DNA of 64,000 nucleotides from Salvia splendens (GCF_004379255.2 NC_056035.1:21142502-21206501); one strand, 5' to 3'. Positions 34,246 to 46,111 are shown, counted from the first letter of the stretch. Numbers and translations are program-made. The notes: generated from the letters alone by a model not told the origin.

Positions 34246-34292
34246 TAACCTAATATTAATATAATTAATTAGGTTATATTAATATTAGGTTA
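34246..34292. repeat. Perfect 19-bp palindromic hairpin
   Basis: Arms 34246-34264 and 34274-34292 are exact inverse copies (taacctaatattaatataa) around a nine-base loop. Such AT-rich hairpins can arise from MITE footprints or replication slippage. Confidence 0.7.
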
Positions 34293-35019
34293 TTATTTCT
34301 ATTGTGAATCTAACTTTAGTCTTTTATTACATTATTTCCACTTAGAAGATATGGTTGTTTTACTAAGATTGCGCATTGCATTGAAAAAATGCTCGATCCG
34401 GACTTTTTTGAATCAGTAACACCCGACCAGGCAATTTGGGCGTGTCACAAGTAGAGCGTTCTTTGAGCTAAAAAATGCCCGATCGGTTAAAATTTTGTAT
34501 GGGTCTATTTTTCAGGCCCTAACTATTTAAATAGCTACGACACGACTCCCAAAGGGACTTTTGGCAGGTGGAACGAATTTTGGGAGAGAATTGGAGCTTG
34601 AAAGCTACACTATTTGAAGGAGAGCAAGATTGAAAATTAATACGATTATACTCGTATTGCAGATAATTCAGTCCATTCGCGGAAGAGATTTCCGTCGAGC
34701 AACCACTTCCGAACCCTAGTTAGGTTTGGAAGATTTTGAGAAGATAAAACGGCGTAAAAATAAAGCAAAGTTTAGGGATAATTTTATGATGTTATTCATG
34801 AATAATGATTCCCTATTTATAGACTAAGGACCCTAGGGTTGGTTCGACTCTCTTATGCATTCCGGGAAAGAACCAACAAAGAAAACCCGCTATGGAGCTT
34901 ATAATTCCGCTCGACTCGCTAACCTAATTTCAATAAAATAAATACCATCAAAATAAATAAAGTTCCGACTCTTAATGAAAATAAATTACTAACTCTTAAT
35001 GAAACTAATATTCAAATAA

Positions 35020-35692
35020 CTAATGTGAGACGAAGTCTCGATAACGTGCGGGAGTCCTCGCTTGGCGTCGCGGCCTCTCCTTTCTTTCCACCGTTCTCCT
35101 ACGCTCTTTGTTCCGTCGCGGCTCCGTGGGACTTTCCGGAGCTGCTTCTTCCTCAGCTACTCTCTCCTCCTTTCTCGGCTCCTCAGTCTGCACCATACCT
35201 GTATCAACTCCCTCCCCGATAAGTGGCTCCTTGTCCTCAAGGAGGGAAGGAAAATGTCTAGCCACCTGCTGCAACGGCTCCCATGTGCTCGATTTCTCTC
35301 CCTTAATCGGCCATTGAACCAATACCTGCTCCACTGGCTCACCATTCATCATAACGACCCTGCGCTCCCAAATTCGAACCGGTTTCATAACCGGCTGCGA
35401 ACCCACAAACTCGGCTGGCAGATCCGCGACAGCCGACCCCCTTTGAACTCTCCACAAATGGACGGAGGAGACTAACGTGAAACACGTCTTAGATTCTCGT
35501 GCCCTCATTGAATGGTCCATAAAACCTCATCGCCAACTTAGCCGACAGCGGCTTCGCCACCGAATGTTGACGGTATTGCTGCAACTTCAATAACACCTTG
35601 TCACCCACCTCGAATGACACATTGCGGCGATGCTTATTCGCAACGTCAGCCATACGCTGCTGTACCTTCTCCAAATTTCGCCTCAATTCCAC
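35020..35692 (-). pseudogene. Chromovirus-1 integrase C-terminus and chromodomain
   Basis: 35692-35489 carries the GPY/F-like linker (VGDKVLLKLQQYRQHS, KLAMRFYGPF). 35520-35020 carries a chromodomain-like stretch (WERRVVMMNGEPVEQVLVQW, STWEPLQQVARHFP), then a very charged Arg/Glu-rich tail to the stop at 35020. Chromodomains of this group are thought to guide integration to chromatin with particular histone marks. Confidence 0.8.
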
Positions 35693-35724
35693 CAGAAGGG
35701 TTCCCCGCTACTCAATCAATTCTG

Positions 35725-36454
35725 TTACTGCCGGGGGGTCGAAGGCGATGGTTGCGCGGCCACCAGAGCAGGCGGATGTCGACCATACAACGCCCTAAAC
35801 GGCGTTGTTCCCAGAGCCGAATTATGGAAGCAATTTAACGCGAGCTCTGCCCACGGCAGGAAGTTAGCCCACTTGGTCGGTTTATCAGCCGTGAATGCTC
35901 TCAAGTATTGCTTCAAACCCCTGTTACGCACTTTCGTCTGGCCATCCGACTGAGGGAGGGAGCTTGGTACCGCTCAAAGTGAGCAACAAATCCCAGACAT
36001 CACTCAGAAAGATCGGATCCCGGTCTGAGACCAACGTCTTTGGAAAACCATGGTGTTTAACCACGTTGTCAATAAACACCCGGGCTACCCTCAAAGCATC
36101 AAAACGCGCCGGTAGGGGAGCGAAGTGGGCGTACTTAGAAAACCTATCCACCACCACCATAATAGTAGTAAATCCTCTCGACAGCGGCAGGCAAGTAATA
36201 AAGTCTATTGAGAAGTCCTCCCAAACTTGCGTCGGAATAGGGAGTGGCTGTAGAAGGCCTGCCGGTTTCTGTGTAAAATACTTCGTCGTGTGACATTCCA
36301 CACAAGCCGCTACATACCTCTTCACATCATTGCTCATAGCAGGCCATAAAAAACTTGCCGACAGCCTCCGTAGAGTACGTTCAAAGCCCGGGTGCCCAGC
36401 CTGCGGCGTGTCATGGTGCTCAAACAATAAAGTATCCTTAACTGTGAATTGCAA
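35725..36454 (-). pseudogene. Chromovirus-1 integrase, frameshifted
   Basis: The HHCC finger (HPGFERTLRRLSASFLWP, CVECHTTK) and most of the catalytic core (WEDFSIDFITCLPLS, VSDRDPIFLS) lie at 36454-35924. A frameshift near 35930 precedes the end of the core (WANFLPWAELALNCF) at 35931-35725. The glutamate of the DDE triad is not found in a clean context. Confidence 0.85.
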
Positions 36455-36820
36455 CTCACGTAAATGCGCATGTCATAGTACACCAGGCCATCACAAAATG
36501 ATAGGCTCTGAGGGCTCGTCCCACTCTCTATCTTCCGACGAATTTCCAGTAGATCCGGAGTTGTCCCCGCCTCCTGCTTCATCAGGGCGACAAAGTGGAG
36601 GTTTCGTCCTCATCGCGGCGGGAAAGCGCGTCTGCGGCTTTGTTGGATGCCCCCGTCTTGTACTCAATGGTGAACTTGTACCCCATCAGTTTTCGGACAT
36701 ATAAATGTTGCTCCGGGGTCTAGATCACCTGTTGAAGAAGATCCTTCAAGCTCTTCTGATCACTTCTAATCACAAATTCCCTCCCCAATAAATACTGATG
36801 CCACTTCTGAACCGCCACAA

Positions 36821-38133
36821 CTATGGCGTAGGCTCCTTATGGTATGTAGAAGCACTCCTACGTAGGGGACCCAACTTTTTACTGAAGAAGGCCAACGGGT
36901 GACCGTCCTGGAGTAAAACAACACCAATTCCAAAGTCAGAGGCATCTGTCTCCATGTAAAACGCCCGCATAAAATCCGAGAGGCGCAAAACTGGGGCCTC
37001 TGTCATAGCTTTCTTCAAATTTGCATAGCTAGTATCCGCCGCCGGGAACCAAAGGAATGAATTCTTTTTAAGCAAGTCCGTTAGAGGAGCCGCAATATGC
37101 GCATAGTGGGCTATGAATCGACGATAGTAGCCTGTGAGACCGAGAAATCCCCATAGCTGCTTAGAGTTTGACGGAGTTGGCCAGGCGACCATTGCGTCGA
37201 TCTTGGCAGGGTCCGCCTTCAGATGGCCGGCCACAATCAAATGTCCCAAGTACTCAACAGTCGTACTACAAAATGAACACTTTGAGATCTTCACGAAGAA
37301 TGATTATCTGCCAGAATCTGCAGTACCTTCTGTAAATGGGAGCAATGCTCCTCTAAGGATGGGCTATAGACGAGAATGTCGTCAAAGAACACAATTACCG
37401 CCTTTCTTAGGAGCAGTTGGAAAATGCAATTCATAGCCGTCTGGAAGGTAGACGGTGCATTTGTAAGGCCAAATGGCATCACTCGAAATCTGATGATAAC
37501 CGGAACTCATCAGCTGTCGGTATCGGGAAGTGATCAGGGATAGTTGCCTTGTTTAACGCCCTGTAATCAATGCAAAATCGGCAGGATCCATACTTCTTTC
37601 AGACCAAAAGGACCGGTGATGAAAAGGGTTGTGGCTCCGTTGAATGACGCCCTGATCGAGCATAACTTGCACTTGCTTCTCTATCTCGTTCTTCTGGAAA
37701 TAGGGATACATGTAAGGCCTGACATTAATAGGCTTCGATCCTGGTGCCAAGTGAATGCGGTGATCAAACTGGCGTTTAGGCGGCAGCCTAACCGGCATAT
37801 TGAACATGTTCTATTGGCCTTCAAAACCTCCGTTACTTGTGGCGGTATATCAGCTGGGAACACCATCTCCTCAGGCCCAGCCGGCTGTCCATCCACGCTC
37901 TCCACCGCTAATAACTCATAGAATTCTGCCCCAGCCACGTGCGTCATCAATGTAGCTAAGGTATTCGCCGAGACTTGCCTCGGTGGTCGTTGTATACCAT
38001 GTAAAATCACCCGATGATCATCCTTAACAAATTCCATGGACTTGTGGATATAGTCATGTGTCACTCTACCCAAAGACTCTAGCCACTCCATACCAAGAAT
38101 GACGTCAAGGCCATGAACAGGGAGGATGTGCAA
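36821..38133 (-). pseudogene. Chromovirus-1 protease end, RT and RNase H, broken
   Basis: 38133-37681 holds the protease end (GLDVILGMEWLESLGRV). RT is split over 37807-37553 and 37482-37291, with [13 protein letters not shown] and the catalytic FFDDILVYS. 37294-36821 holds the RT thumb and RNase H (LGLTGYYRRFI, METDASDFGIGVVL). At least two frameshifts and several stops separate these pieces. Confidence 0.85.
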
Positions 38134-38145
38134 ATCGATGAAGAA

Positions 38146-39087
38146 CTATTTCCCTTGTAAAACCAGCTCCGTCGCATTGCTTATGTGGGTACACACTATC
38201 GACTCTCCATTCCCCACATACACCCGGAAAGAACTTATCTTAGTCAGTGGCAAGAGGAGGCGCTCCGCCACACTCGGGTGCAGAAAATCGTGAGTGCTAC
38301 CCTTATCCACCAAGACGGTGACCTTTGACGAAGTAATCGTACCTTCCAACGTCATAACCTTCGCCCGCGGACGCCCATCTAGGGCGTGAATATGCGACAA
38401 ATCAGTCGTGATTATGTCCTCTCCAACCAACTGGATCTCCGAATCGTCATGTCGGTCCACGTCGGTCTCGTCCTCCTCGTCCCCACCCATGTAAGCCAAA
38501 AACCGGTGTTTACACACATGGGAAGAACTCCACTTCTCCTCACAATACCAACACACGCCTCGACGGGTCCGGTCGGCTTTGTTTGCGGCCGAAATTCGGA
38601 CGATTGGGAGCTTGGACATATCCTGCTGCTTCGATGGAGGTCCTATGGGCCGGCTGCCTACATGTTGAGGTGCCACGCTCGCTGTCGACGGGGCAGAGTT
38701 GCTACTCGCACGCGGCTGCAGCTGTATCCACTGCCAGCGTGGCTGTGGTGGAGGAGGTTCGAACTGCTTTGGACGGCACGCAGTGAGATGCTTCGCAAGA
38801 GCGAATGTCGTAGCCAAAGAAGCCGGCTGATATAGCAGAACCTCACCTTGCTGACGCAACCCAGTGATGTAAAGTTCCAATAGGATATGATCGGGCACGC
38901 CGACGACCTTATTCTGCAAGGCTTCGAACTCCGTCTGATAATTGGCAATGGACCCGGATTGGGTCAGCCTGGAGATCAGGCCGATATGACTCTGATAACA
39001 ACAGGTTGGGTCGAAGCGACGACGTACATCATCAAGGAATTCGAACCACATCACGAACTCGTGACTAGAACACGTATAAAAAATCAT
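38146..39087 (-). pseudogene. Chromovirus-1 gag, N-terminally truncated, with protease start
   Basis: 313-codon frame. The retrotransposon gag core is visible (FLDDVRRRFDPTCCYQS, ELYITGLRQQGEVLL). The knuckle CWYCEEKWSSSHVCKHRF follows at about 38500-38560, then the protease start. The active-site triplet reads D-K-G (VLVDKGSTHDFLHP) where the family has D-S-G or D-T-G, so the protease is probably dead. The frame ends at a stop at the protease flank. Confidence 0.8.
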
Positions 39088-39110
39088 CCATCCAAGCCTT
39101 GTCCTCCATG

Positions 39111-39819
39111 GTATCTTTAGCTTATTTCCTTAATATTGTGATTTGTGACGGTTAAAAATTCCATTTCAATAATACCGGACAGTTAAAAATTCCCTCCACA
39201 ATAATGCTCATATAGTCATAGTTAATTAGAAGTTTCCTCCGTCATTTTCAATAATGAACTACATCGGTGTTACCATTATATACAATGATTGTTTCAAAGC
39301 ATAGTGCAAAGGGGCGTGCATAATTAATCAAAACACATATCTAATATATAATAAATTCTCCATTGAATATGAAAAAGGTGTTAAAATCCTGACATCAAAA
39401 TTGAAAGCACATGAGACGGTATTAAGCTCAAAACCATTTGCCAAAAAAGAGAGATAAAGAATGAAATTGCACCGATAATTCATTCCACGAAATGCTTGAT
39501 TGAAGTCATCAATTTTCTGGAATAATTTGTGAAATAGAAATTTGATTTCAATCTTTTCATTAGGGGCAAACTCAATTCAAACATGGTACAAAAATTTTCC
39601 ACATAATCATCCACAATTATTCTCACAGTTATCTCCTTTGTCGAATGAAGGAAGAAATTGCAGCCGTGTTGATTCGGAGGCACTGCAGAAACCTGGATCC
39701 TACAGCGCTTTCCGGATTGACAGCTACTCACCAAAGAGTTAATTAGTTTACAAATTGTTTCCAAATCGGGGCGGAATTTTCGAGCGATGCTTTATGTGAA
39801 GGATAGATGGGAGTAGAAT
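39111..39819. other. Spacer, one unrecognised minus-strand frame
   Basis: 39764-39480 (-) is open for 94 codons (start METICKLINSLVSS) with no domain I recognise. Its first 29 bases recur exactly at about 42628-42656 (ttaattagtttacaaattg onward), again beginning METICKLI-like. Otherwise AT-rich with 'gttaaaaattcc' repeats near 39150-39200. It may be a fragment of an unknown gene or repeat. Confidence 0.3.
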
Positions 39820-39827
39820 AGGAATGG

Positions 39828-41392
39828 TTAGGCATGCACAAACCGAACCGGGCCGTCGGTTAACCGACAGTTCGGAACCGCCAGTTCATAAACCGGAACC
39901 GGAACCGGTGCGGTGGTTCCGAACCGCCGGATGGTTTGGCGATTCACACGGTCCGGTTCAGGTTCAACGAAATGCGAAACCGGAACCGTCGGTTCCACCG
40001 AAATTAAAAAAAAAATTATTTATAAAAATTGATTTTTATATTTAAAAATAATTTTTACAAATAAATGAATACAAGAAATTCATAATAGCCCATATATATT
40101 TGATGGGGTTGCGAATTTATGAAACCATTCTAGGTTGTTTCTCTTTTATAGAGACATCTTTGAATATTTTTTGTTTCACTTTCAATGTGGAACAAAATAT
40201 GTTGAAGTTTCTTTTATAACTACATGTTTAGATTATTCATTCATCTTTTTCCAATGTGGGATACAAAACTTTCTTTTGTTTTATACTTTTCTTTATTTTT
40301 TACTACATTTTATTATTCACTAACTTTATCTTTATTTTTGTTATGATTCTTTTTCTAAGACAAATTTATAGATAATAATAGTATCAACTAGAATAGTTTA
40401 ATTAAATTTGAATGTTGCATGTTGCTAATAATTTGTATATTTATAGAATGTGGACGTGTTCAAATAATTGGATTTAAATGTAAGTATGTTGCTAATTTTT
40501 CTCAATATATTGATTAAAATGTGAAAAAATAACAATTAATATAATTGGTATAATAATGATAAAAATAGATAACTAAAGAATGATTTGTTTAGTGGTATAA
40601 TATAGTTTATATATTTATATATTAATAGTAGACTAATAGTATGATTTTGTATAATAGTTGTTATTCTAATAGAGGTAGTATAATTTATATAAATAAAATT
40701 ATTATTTGTGAATATATTCTTGATAGATAAGAATAAACACTTATTGAGTAATATGATTTGTATATTGATAAATAATTATTTATATTATAGTTATCGCTAG
40801 ATTAATACAATTTGTATAATAATTATTCTCTTAATGTGTATAATGGTATTTATTAGTTAACATACACATAAACTTATACACAAACTAATCGATAATGATA
40901 AAGAATTAAAGAATAATAGTTTATGTAATTATATTTGTTGTTAAGTTATAATAATAGAAGATAGTCAAGATATAAACTAATATAAACAAAGATGATGGAG
41001 ATGTATCATGTAGTTATAAATAAGGAGTTTTATCCCACATTGAAAGAAAGAGCAACACATCCAAGAACATGTAGCTATAAAAGGGAATCATCCAATACAC
41101 TCTCTTTTCAACCCAAAGGCTCAAGTCCAACATTAAGTGTAAATCATAACTTATAAGTTGTGACTTGTGACTTGTAGTCTCGTTGAAATAAATACTAAAA
41201 TGAGAACAAAAAAAAATTTACGAACTGTCAAACCGGCCCGGAACCGGCGGTTTCGGCCAAAAACCGGTGGTTTTGAACCGCTGCCGGAACAGCCAGGGAC
41301 CTTGGCGGGCCGGTTCAGGTTCAAGGAAATCTTGAACCATGAACCGCCGGTTCCAGTTCGGAACCGGCGGTTTTCGAACCGTGTGCATGCCT
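39828..41392. mobile_element. Non-autonomous hAT-like transposon
   Basis: The ends are inverted: 'ggcatgcacaaaccgaacc' at the left and 'ttcgaaccgtgtgcatgcc' at the right. Each is followed inwards by many GGTTC/GAACC and CCGG repeats over about 180 bases. The eight bases aggaatgg flank both sides (39820-39827 and 41393-41400), the duplication length of hAT elements. The 1.1 kb interior is AT-rich with no transposase. It contains a promoter-like segment at 41033-41083 and an inverted relative of its first motif near 40249. Confidence 0.8.
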
Positions 41393-41492
41393 AGGAATGG
41401 TGTGCTCTTTTCAAGAGAATTGAGCGATTTTGCATTCTTTAAACTAGGGGAGGATGGTTTGAGTTATCCCATTTAGCTTGCTTGTTTTCATA

Positions 41493-41711
41493 CTTCCTCC
41501 GTTATGTTAATAGAGTCAATTTTCTATTTCAGGGAGTTCCAAGTTAATTGAGTCATTTCTATTTTTGGCAAAAAGTAATTTTTCTTTTTACTTTATTCTC
41601 TCTTCATCTCTCTTACTTTAATCTTTCTTACTTTTTCACTATGCATTTAACACATTATTTTTAAACTCCGTGCCGTAAAGAAATGCATCTATTAACAAGG
41701 AACGGAGGGAG
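41493..41711. mobile_element. Stowaway-like MITE
   Basis: Starts 'cttcctccgttatgttaata' and ends 'ttaacaaggaacggaggg' plus ag, with TA on both sides. It is the uninterrupted relative of the split MITE at 2339-3510. Confidence 0.8.
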
Positions 41712-41832
41712 TACACAAGTACCGGGTCACTTTAAAAAAGAGCGGGTCCGAGTGAAACAAACATGTGAAAAAAATGTGAGAAGTGAGCTTTTCTAGCACT
41801 TTCAAGCTTATCAAACATACCCTAAACTTATA

Positions 41833-42031
41833 TTCCCTCCGTCCAATTAAATATGAAACATTTGGGGATCGGCACAGATTTTATGTAGTGTTGTTTTGTG
41901 AGTTAATAAAGAGAGAATAAAGTAAGAGATATGAAAAAGTAGAGATATAATTATTTACATTTTAGGAAACGTTTCATTTTAATGAGACAATTTAAAATTG
42001 AAAATGTTTTATTTTGAATGTGACAATGGAG
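41833..42031. mobile_element. Stowaway-like MITE
   Basis: Starts 'ttccctccgtccaattaaat' and ends 'gtgacaatggag', with flanking TA. A poly-A run follows at 42050-42067. Confidence 0.65.
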
Positions 42032-42371
42032 TACTATATATGTTACTTCAAAAAAAAAAAAAAAAAAGCAAATAGCATGGGATGAAGGTATTATTTAAAA
42101 GCTACTATAATATAAAGGGTTTCCGTTCTAGCTACTCCTTGAAAATAACACTCCAAGTTTAAATTACATATCTTCATTACTACTAGTATGGATTAAATTA
42201 GGCTGTATATAGTATGGAGTATATAATAGGGATGATGTTCTTTTTATTACATAATGTTCAACAATTCAAGGTTCAGTCGGTTGGATTTAGTTTACGTCGG
42301 CTTTGATTGACATTCAATTAAATAAAAATATTCGTTCTAGAATGGCACGTGGATTTCCACCAATCTTTGTA

Positions 42372-42565
42372 CTCCCTCCTTCCCAGAAAAGATGTCACAC
42401 CTGTGGGACGGCATGAGATTTTATTTTGTGTGTTAAATAGAGAGAGAAAATATAATTTTTATATTAATGTGAGAGTGAATTTTAAAAAAAAATGAAAATG
42501 TGACATTTTTTTTGGAATAAACTTAAAAGGAAAGTGTGACATCTATTATTATGCGATAGAGTGAG
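42372..42565. mobile_element. Stowaway-like MITE
   Basis: Starts 'ctccctccttcccagaaaag' and ends 'ttatgcgatagagtgag', flanked by TA. The interior has 'gatgtcacac' and its inverse 'gtgtgacatc'. Confidence 0.65.
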
Positions 42566-43306
42566 TACATAATAACTATAACATGCACGCACTTATAATT
42601 CCCATGCAAAGCAATGAATTTTACTAACTTAATTAGTTTACAAATTGTTTCCAAATCTAAGAAATAATTAGTGATCGGTATATATCCTGATAATATGCAT
42701 ATGATAAACAAAATAATTCATATTATTACTCTTATAATTAGATAAGAATAACCGATCATTGCTCTTTATCCCATTCTTATGTACCAATCTTGACGTATGA
42801 AACAGTCAATTCTTTTGGATTACTTTTTCAGGTTAGCATATAATTTAAGCAAGTGTAATCTACTATTCTATACCATAATTTGTGAGCACATTGTATAATA
42901 TATATATGCATTACTTAATGAAAAATAAAATGAAAAAATAAAGAACAATCCAACGGTAAAGCTTCAAGATAGCAGCTTTCGAGTTAGTCTTATTTTTTCC
43001 CGTGAAAATAGGGAGTATTTTTTATTTGTTGTTTCTCCTACAGCTCAGGCATCGTCTCCTTGCAGAAAAGGCAATGAAAATCAATCCTACTAATGTTAAA
43101 AAAAAAAATCAAGAATTCGTAAAGAAATTTCATCCCCTTCCCAAGAACCAAAAAAAAACCTTCCTTCAAAACCTCAGAGGCAACAGGTTTCGTTACGTGT
43201 TAGAAACAGACAGAATTCCGCGAAACAGAGAAACAAAATTAATTTATTCTCCGTGGAATATTAATATTAATATTAATATTAATTTGGGCGAGTTGATAAT
43301 ACAGTG
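42566..43306. other. Upstream region and 5' UTR of the AVT1 gene
   Basis: AT-rich spacer, then the probable 5' UTR. An (ATTAAT)n run at 43259-43284 lies just before the start codon. A frame at 43002-43307 has no recognisable domain and is not called. Confidence 0.5.
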
Positions 43307-46111
43307 ATGAAGCAGCTTGAAGAAGAATTCGGAATGGATCGCGCGATTGAGATTGAAACAGACGATGAAGACGATGAGGCTGAGAGGGTTTGCCACGACA
43401 ATGAGGATGATAATGAATCTGATATCACTGGCCTTTCACATGTTTCTTCACACGATTTCATCGATCCTGATATTGCTCCCTCTTGGCCTCAAAGCTACAG
43501 GTGCATTACATTATTACATTCCCCAATTTCTCGATTTTTTTGTGTAATTTTATCTATATATGTTTCTCAATTGATTGAATTTCAATAGCCTTACACTTGA
43601 ATAGAGTTGGAGCTAAAGTTGGGATGATGATATTTGATTTAGGTTAAGAAACAGAGATACTACCAATTATGCAAATTGTAATGCTCTATGTCTGAATTCA
43701 GGTGATCATAAAGTAGTTTTAGGTAAGAAATACTACCTCCGTCTTTGAAAAATAGAAACTTTAGAAACGGTACGAGTTTTAATGCATAATTGATAAAGTA
43801 AGTGACCGAGAGAAAAAAATTGGTAAAGTAAGAGAGAAGAAGATAAAAAGTAGTGGAATAGAAAGTTTAGAAAGTTTCTATTTTTAGGGGACGGACCAAA
43901 ATGGAGATAGTTTCTAGTATCTAACAACTTAGGCCATTATGTATTATGTAGGCAGTCAATGGACATGTACACTAGCGTGACCCCGTCGGTCAGCTTCATC
44001 AAAGGAAGTTCGTTCTTGCAGACAGATAAGAGATCACAGGCAACGGATATTGAATCCTCCCTGTCAAAGAACTTACTTTCCGAAACGAATTCAGACATAG
44101 ATATAGTTCCTACCTCGATTCCTCCTATAAAGATGTCTTCTGTCTCTGTTTTCGGGGCTTCCATCAGTGAACTGTCGTTGCCACAACAATGTTCGTATTC
44201 GCAATCACTTCTCAATGGTAAATCTCTTGTGAATCTTGATGGTGTTTTGCACGTTTTTGTGTAAATCTCTCATCTGTTTTATGTTTCCAAATGCAGCAAC
44301 AAATGCTTTGTGTGGCATTGGGATTCTTTCAACTCCTTTTGCACTCAAAGAGGGGGGTTGGATCGGTATCTTGCTCCTCTTTCTGTTTGGAATCATTGCG
44401 TGTTATACCGGGATCTTGTTGAAGAGATGTCTCGAAAGCTCGTCTCAACTGCAAACTTATCCTGATATAGGACAGGCTGCCTTTGGATTAGCTGGTAGAA
44501 TATGCATTGCTGTAAGTAGAAACAAATACTTACTTGATAGTTTTGAAAAAGTAGATATATTTTACATGGAAAGTAATTAACTCTTTGAGTTTGGATTGAT
44601 GCAGATAATCCTCTATATAGAGCTCTATGTAAGTTTTCTTCCCTATATGCTAATGCTGTACACTACAAATTTAAGTTTTCATCAATGATCATTTTCATTG
44701 CAGTCTTCATGTGTCGAATTCTTGATCATGATGAGTGATAACCTGTCTGCTACCTTCCCAAATGCGCACGTGGATATCGCTGGAATCCATCTCGACGCGT
44801 ATCAAACCTGTGCCATTGTTGCAACCCTTGTGATTCTTCCAACAGTGTGGCTCAGAAACCTCAGCTTGTTGTCATACGTTTCAAGTCCGCGATCACAACT
44901 AGTTAACCTTTTTTTTTTCGCATGATCTAACGTCTCATTTGATCATTGATGTGTTTCTGCTTTTCCCATTTGTAGTTTGTGGAGTTTTGACTTTGGCCCT
45001 TGTCGTCATGTGTTTGGTTTGGGTTGGTGTTGTTTCTGATATCGGATTCAATCCAAGCGGAAAGGCGTTGAACTTCTCACACTTGCCTATCACCATTGGT
45101 ATATACAGCTTCTGCTATGGCGGCCATTCCGTCTTCCCCAACATCTATTCGTCCATGGAAGACCCCTCCCGGTTCCCTTCTGTTCTCGCAATTAGGTAAC
45201 CTTTTTTAGGAGAATCAAATGCTTTCCATCATCAATATTTAATCAAAGATCCAACTGTTGATGCAGCTTTGCAATTTCTGGTTTTCTCTACGCGGGGGTT
45301 GCGGTTTTGGGCTTTCTCATGTTTGGTGAAGCCACAGATCCTCAGTTCACACTAAACCTGCCTGCCAAACTCATTGCTTCCAAGATTGCTGGATGTGCTG
45401 TGGTGAGAAATCGAAAATACATACACACTTGTTTCAGCTAAATATCTCAAATAGTATTAAGCGTGCACGATTGATATTTTTAGGTTGTAGCCCCTCTCAC
45501 AAAGTTCGGGTTGTCAATGACACCCGTGGCACTAGCCCTCGAGGAGCTGCTGCCCCCGGATCAGCTCGCTTCCCACACTGCGCCAATACTAATCAGAACA
45601 AGCTTGGTAGTCTCGACTTTGGTCGTGGCATTGACAGTACCTTACTTTGGTGAGCAATCATACGTACGATTGAGTATTTGAAGGATCATACGAGCGAAAC
45701 AAGCTCGAATTTCATAGTACTATTTTGTATCTATCCAGCCTTGATCACATAAACATTGAATGGCAGGATCCATGATGGCCCTTATAGGATCTTTGCTTAT
45801 CATGATGATGGTGAGAGTCATCTAGTCCTCTCTCTTGTCCTTCATTTTTCAATCTTAATTTAACACATTCATTTAATGTTTAACAGTCTCTAGTCTTACC
45901 TTGTGCTTGCTACATGAGAATAGAGAGTGGGAGATTAACTAATTTTCAGGTAAAATCAATGTCTGAATATCATTGTCTCAAATTTGGATTAAAATAATGT
46001 GATTTTAATCTTGATTGTATGCAGATTACAATTTGTTCCATTATAATGGGTGTGGGAATTTGCTGTGCGGCAATCGGAACTTATTCAGCAGTGGCAAGTA
46101 TGGGTACATAA
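43307..46111 (+). CDS. AVT1: Vacuolar amino-acid transporter, AVT1 family
   Basis: Eleven exons: 43307-43500, 43952-44217, 44297-44511, 44605-44628, 44704-44884, 44976-45195, 45267-45402, 45484-45649, 45767-45810, 45887-45949 and 46025-46111. The phases agree and the protein has 531 residues. The N-terminal 150 residues are acidic and Ser-rich. The Aa_trans domain starts at SSVSVFGASISELSLPQQCSY, followed by NALCGIGILSTPFALKEGGW and CYTGILLKRCLES, then about ten hydrophobic spans to the C-terminus. AVT1 proteins exchange neutral amino acids for protons across the tonoplast. Exon 4 is a 24-base microexon. The exon 5 donor (tcaa|gtccgc) is weak but is the one that keeps the frame. Intron 1 contains a MITE. 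The paralogue letter cannot be assigned. Confidence 0.9.
43736..43908. mobile_element. MITE in intron 1 of the AVT1 gene
   Basis: Starts 'ctccgtctttgaaaaataga' (first bases degraded) and ends with the inverse 'tctatttttaggggacgga'. The inner repeats 'aaactttag' and 'aaagtttag' also mirror each other. Confidence 0.65.

Larger units (their letters stand above)
34620..39110 (-). mobile_element. 5'-truncated Ty3/gypsy chromovirus (chromovirus-1)
   Basis: Minus-strand element running gag, protease, RT, RNase H, integrase and chromodomain from 39087 down to 35020. An LTR-like region with a TATA box at about 34815-34825 (ctatttatag on the plus strand) follows at about 34620-35010. The gag start, primer site and 5' LTR are missing at 39110, and no matching LTR is seen beyond it. 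Every domain is shifted or contains stops. The zinc-knuckle style and the chromodomain suggest the Reina/Tekay part of the chromoviruses, but the clade is uncertain. Confidence 0.82.

Noticed and set aside
35062..35475. 137-codon plus-strand frame across the chromodomain region
   Set aside because: Complement of the charged tail and chromodomain of chromovirus-1; no own features.
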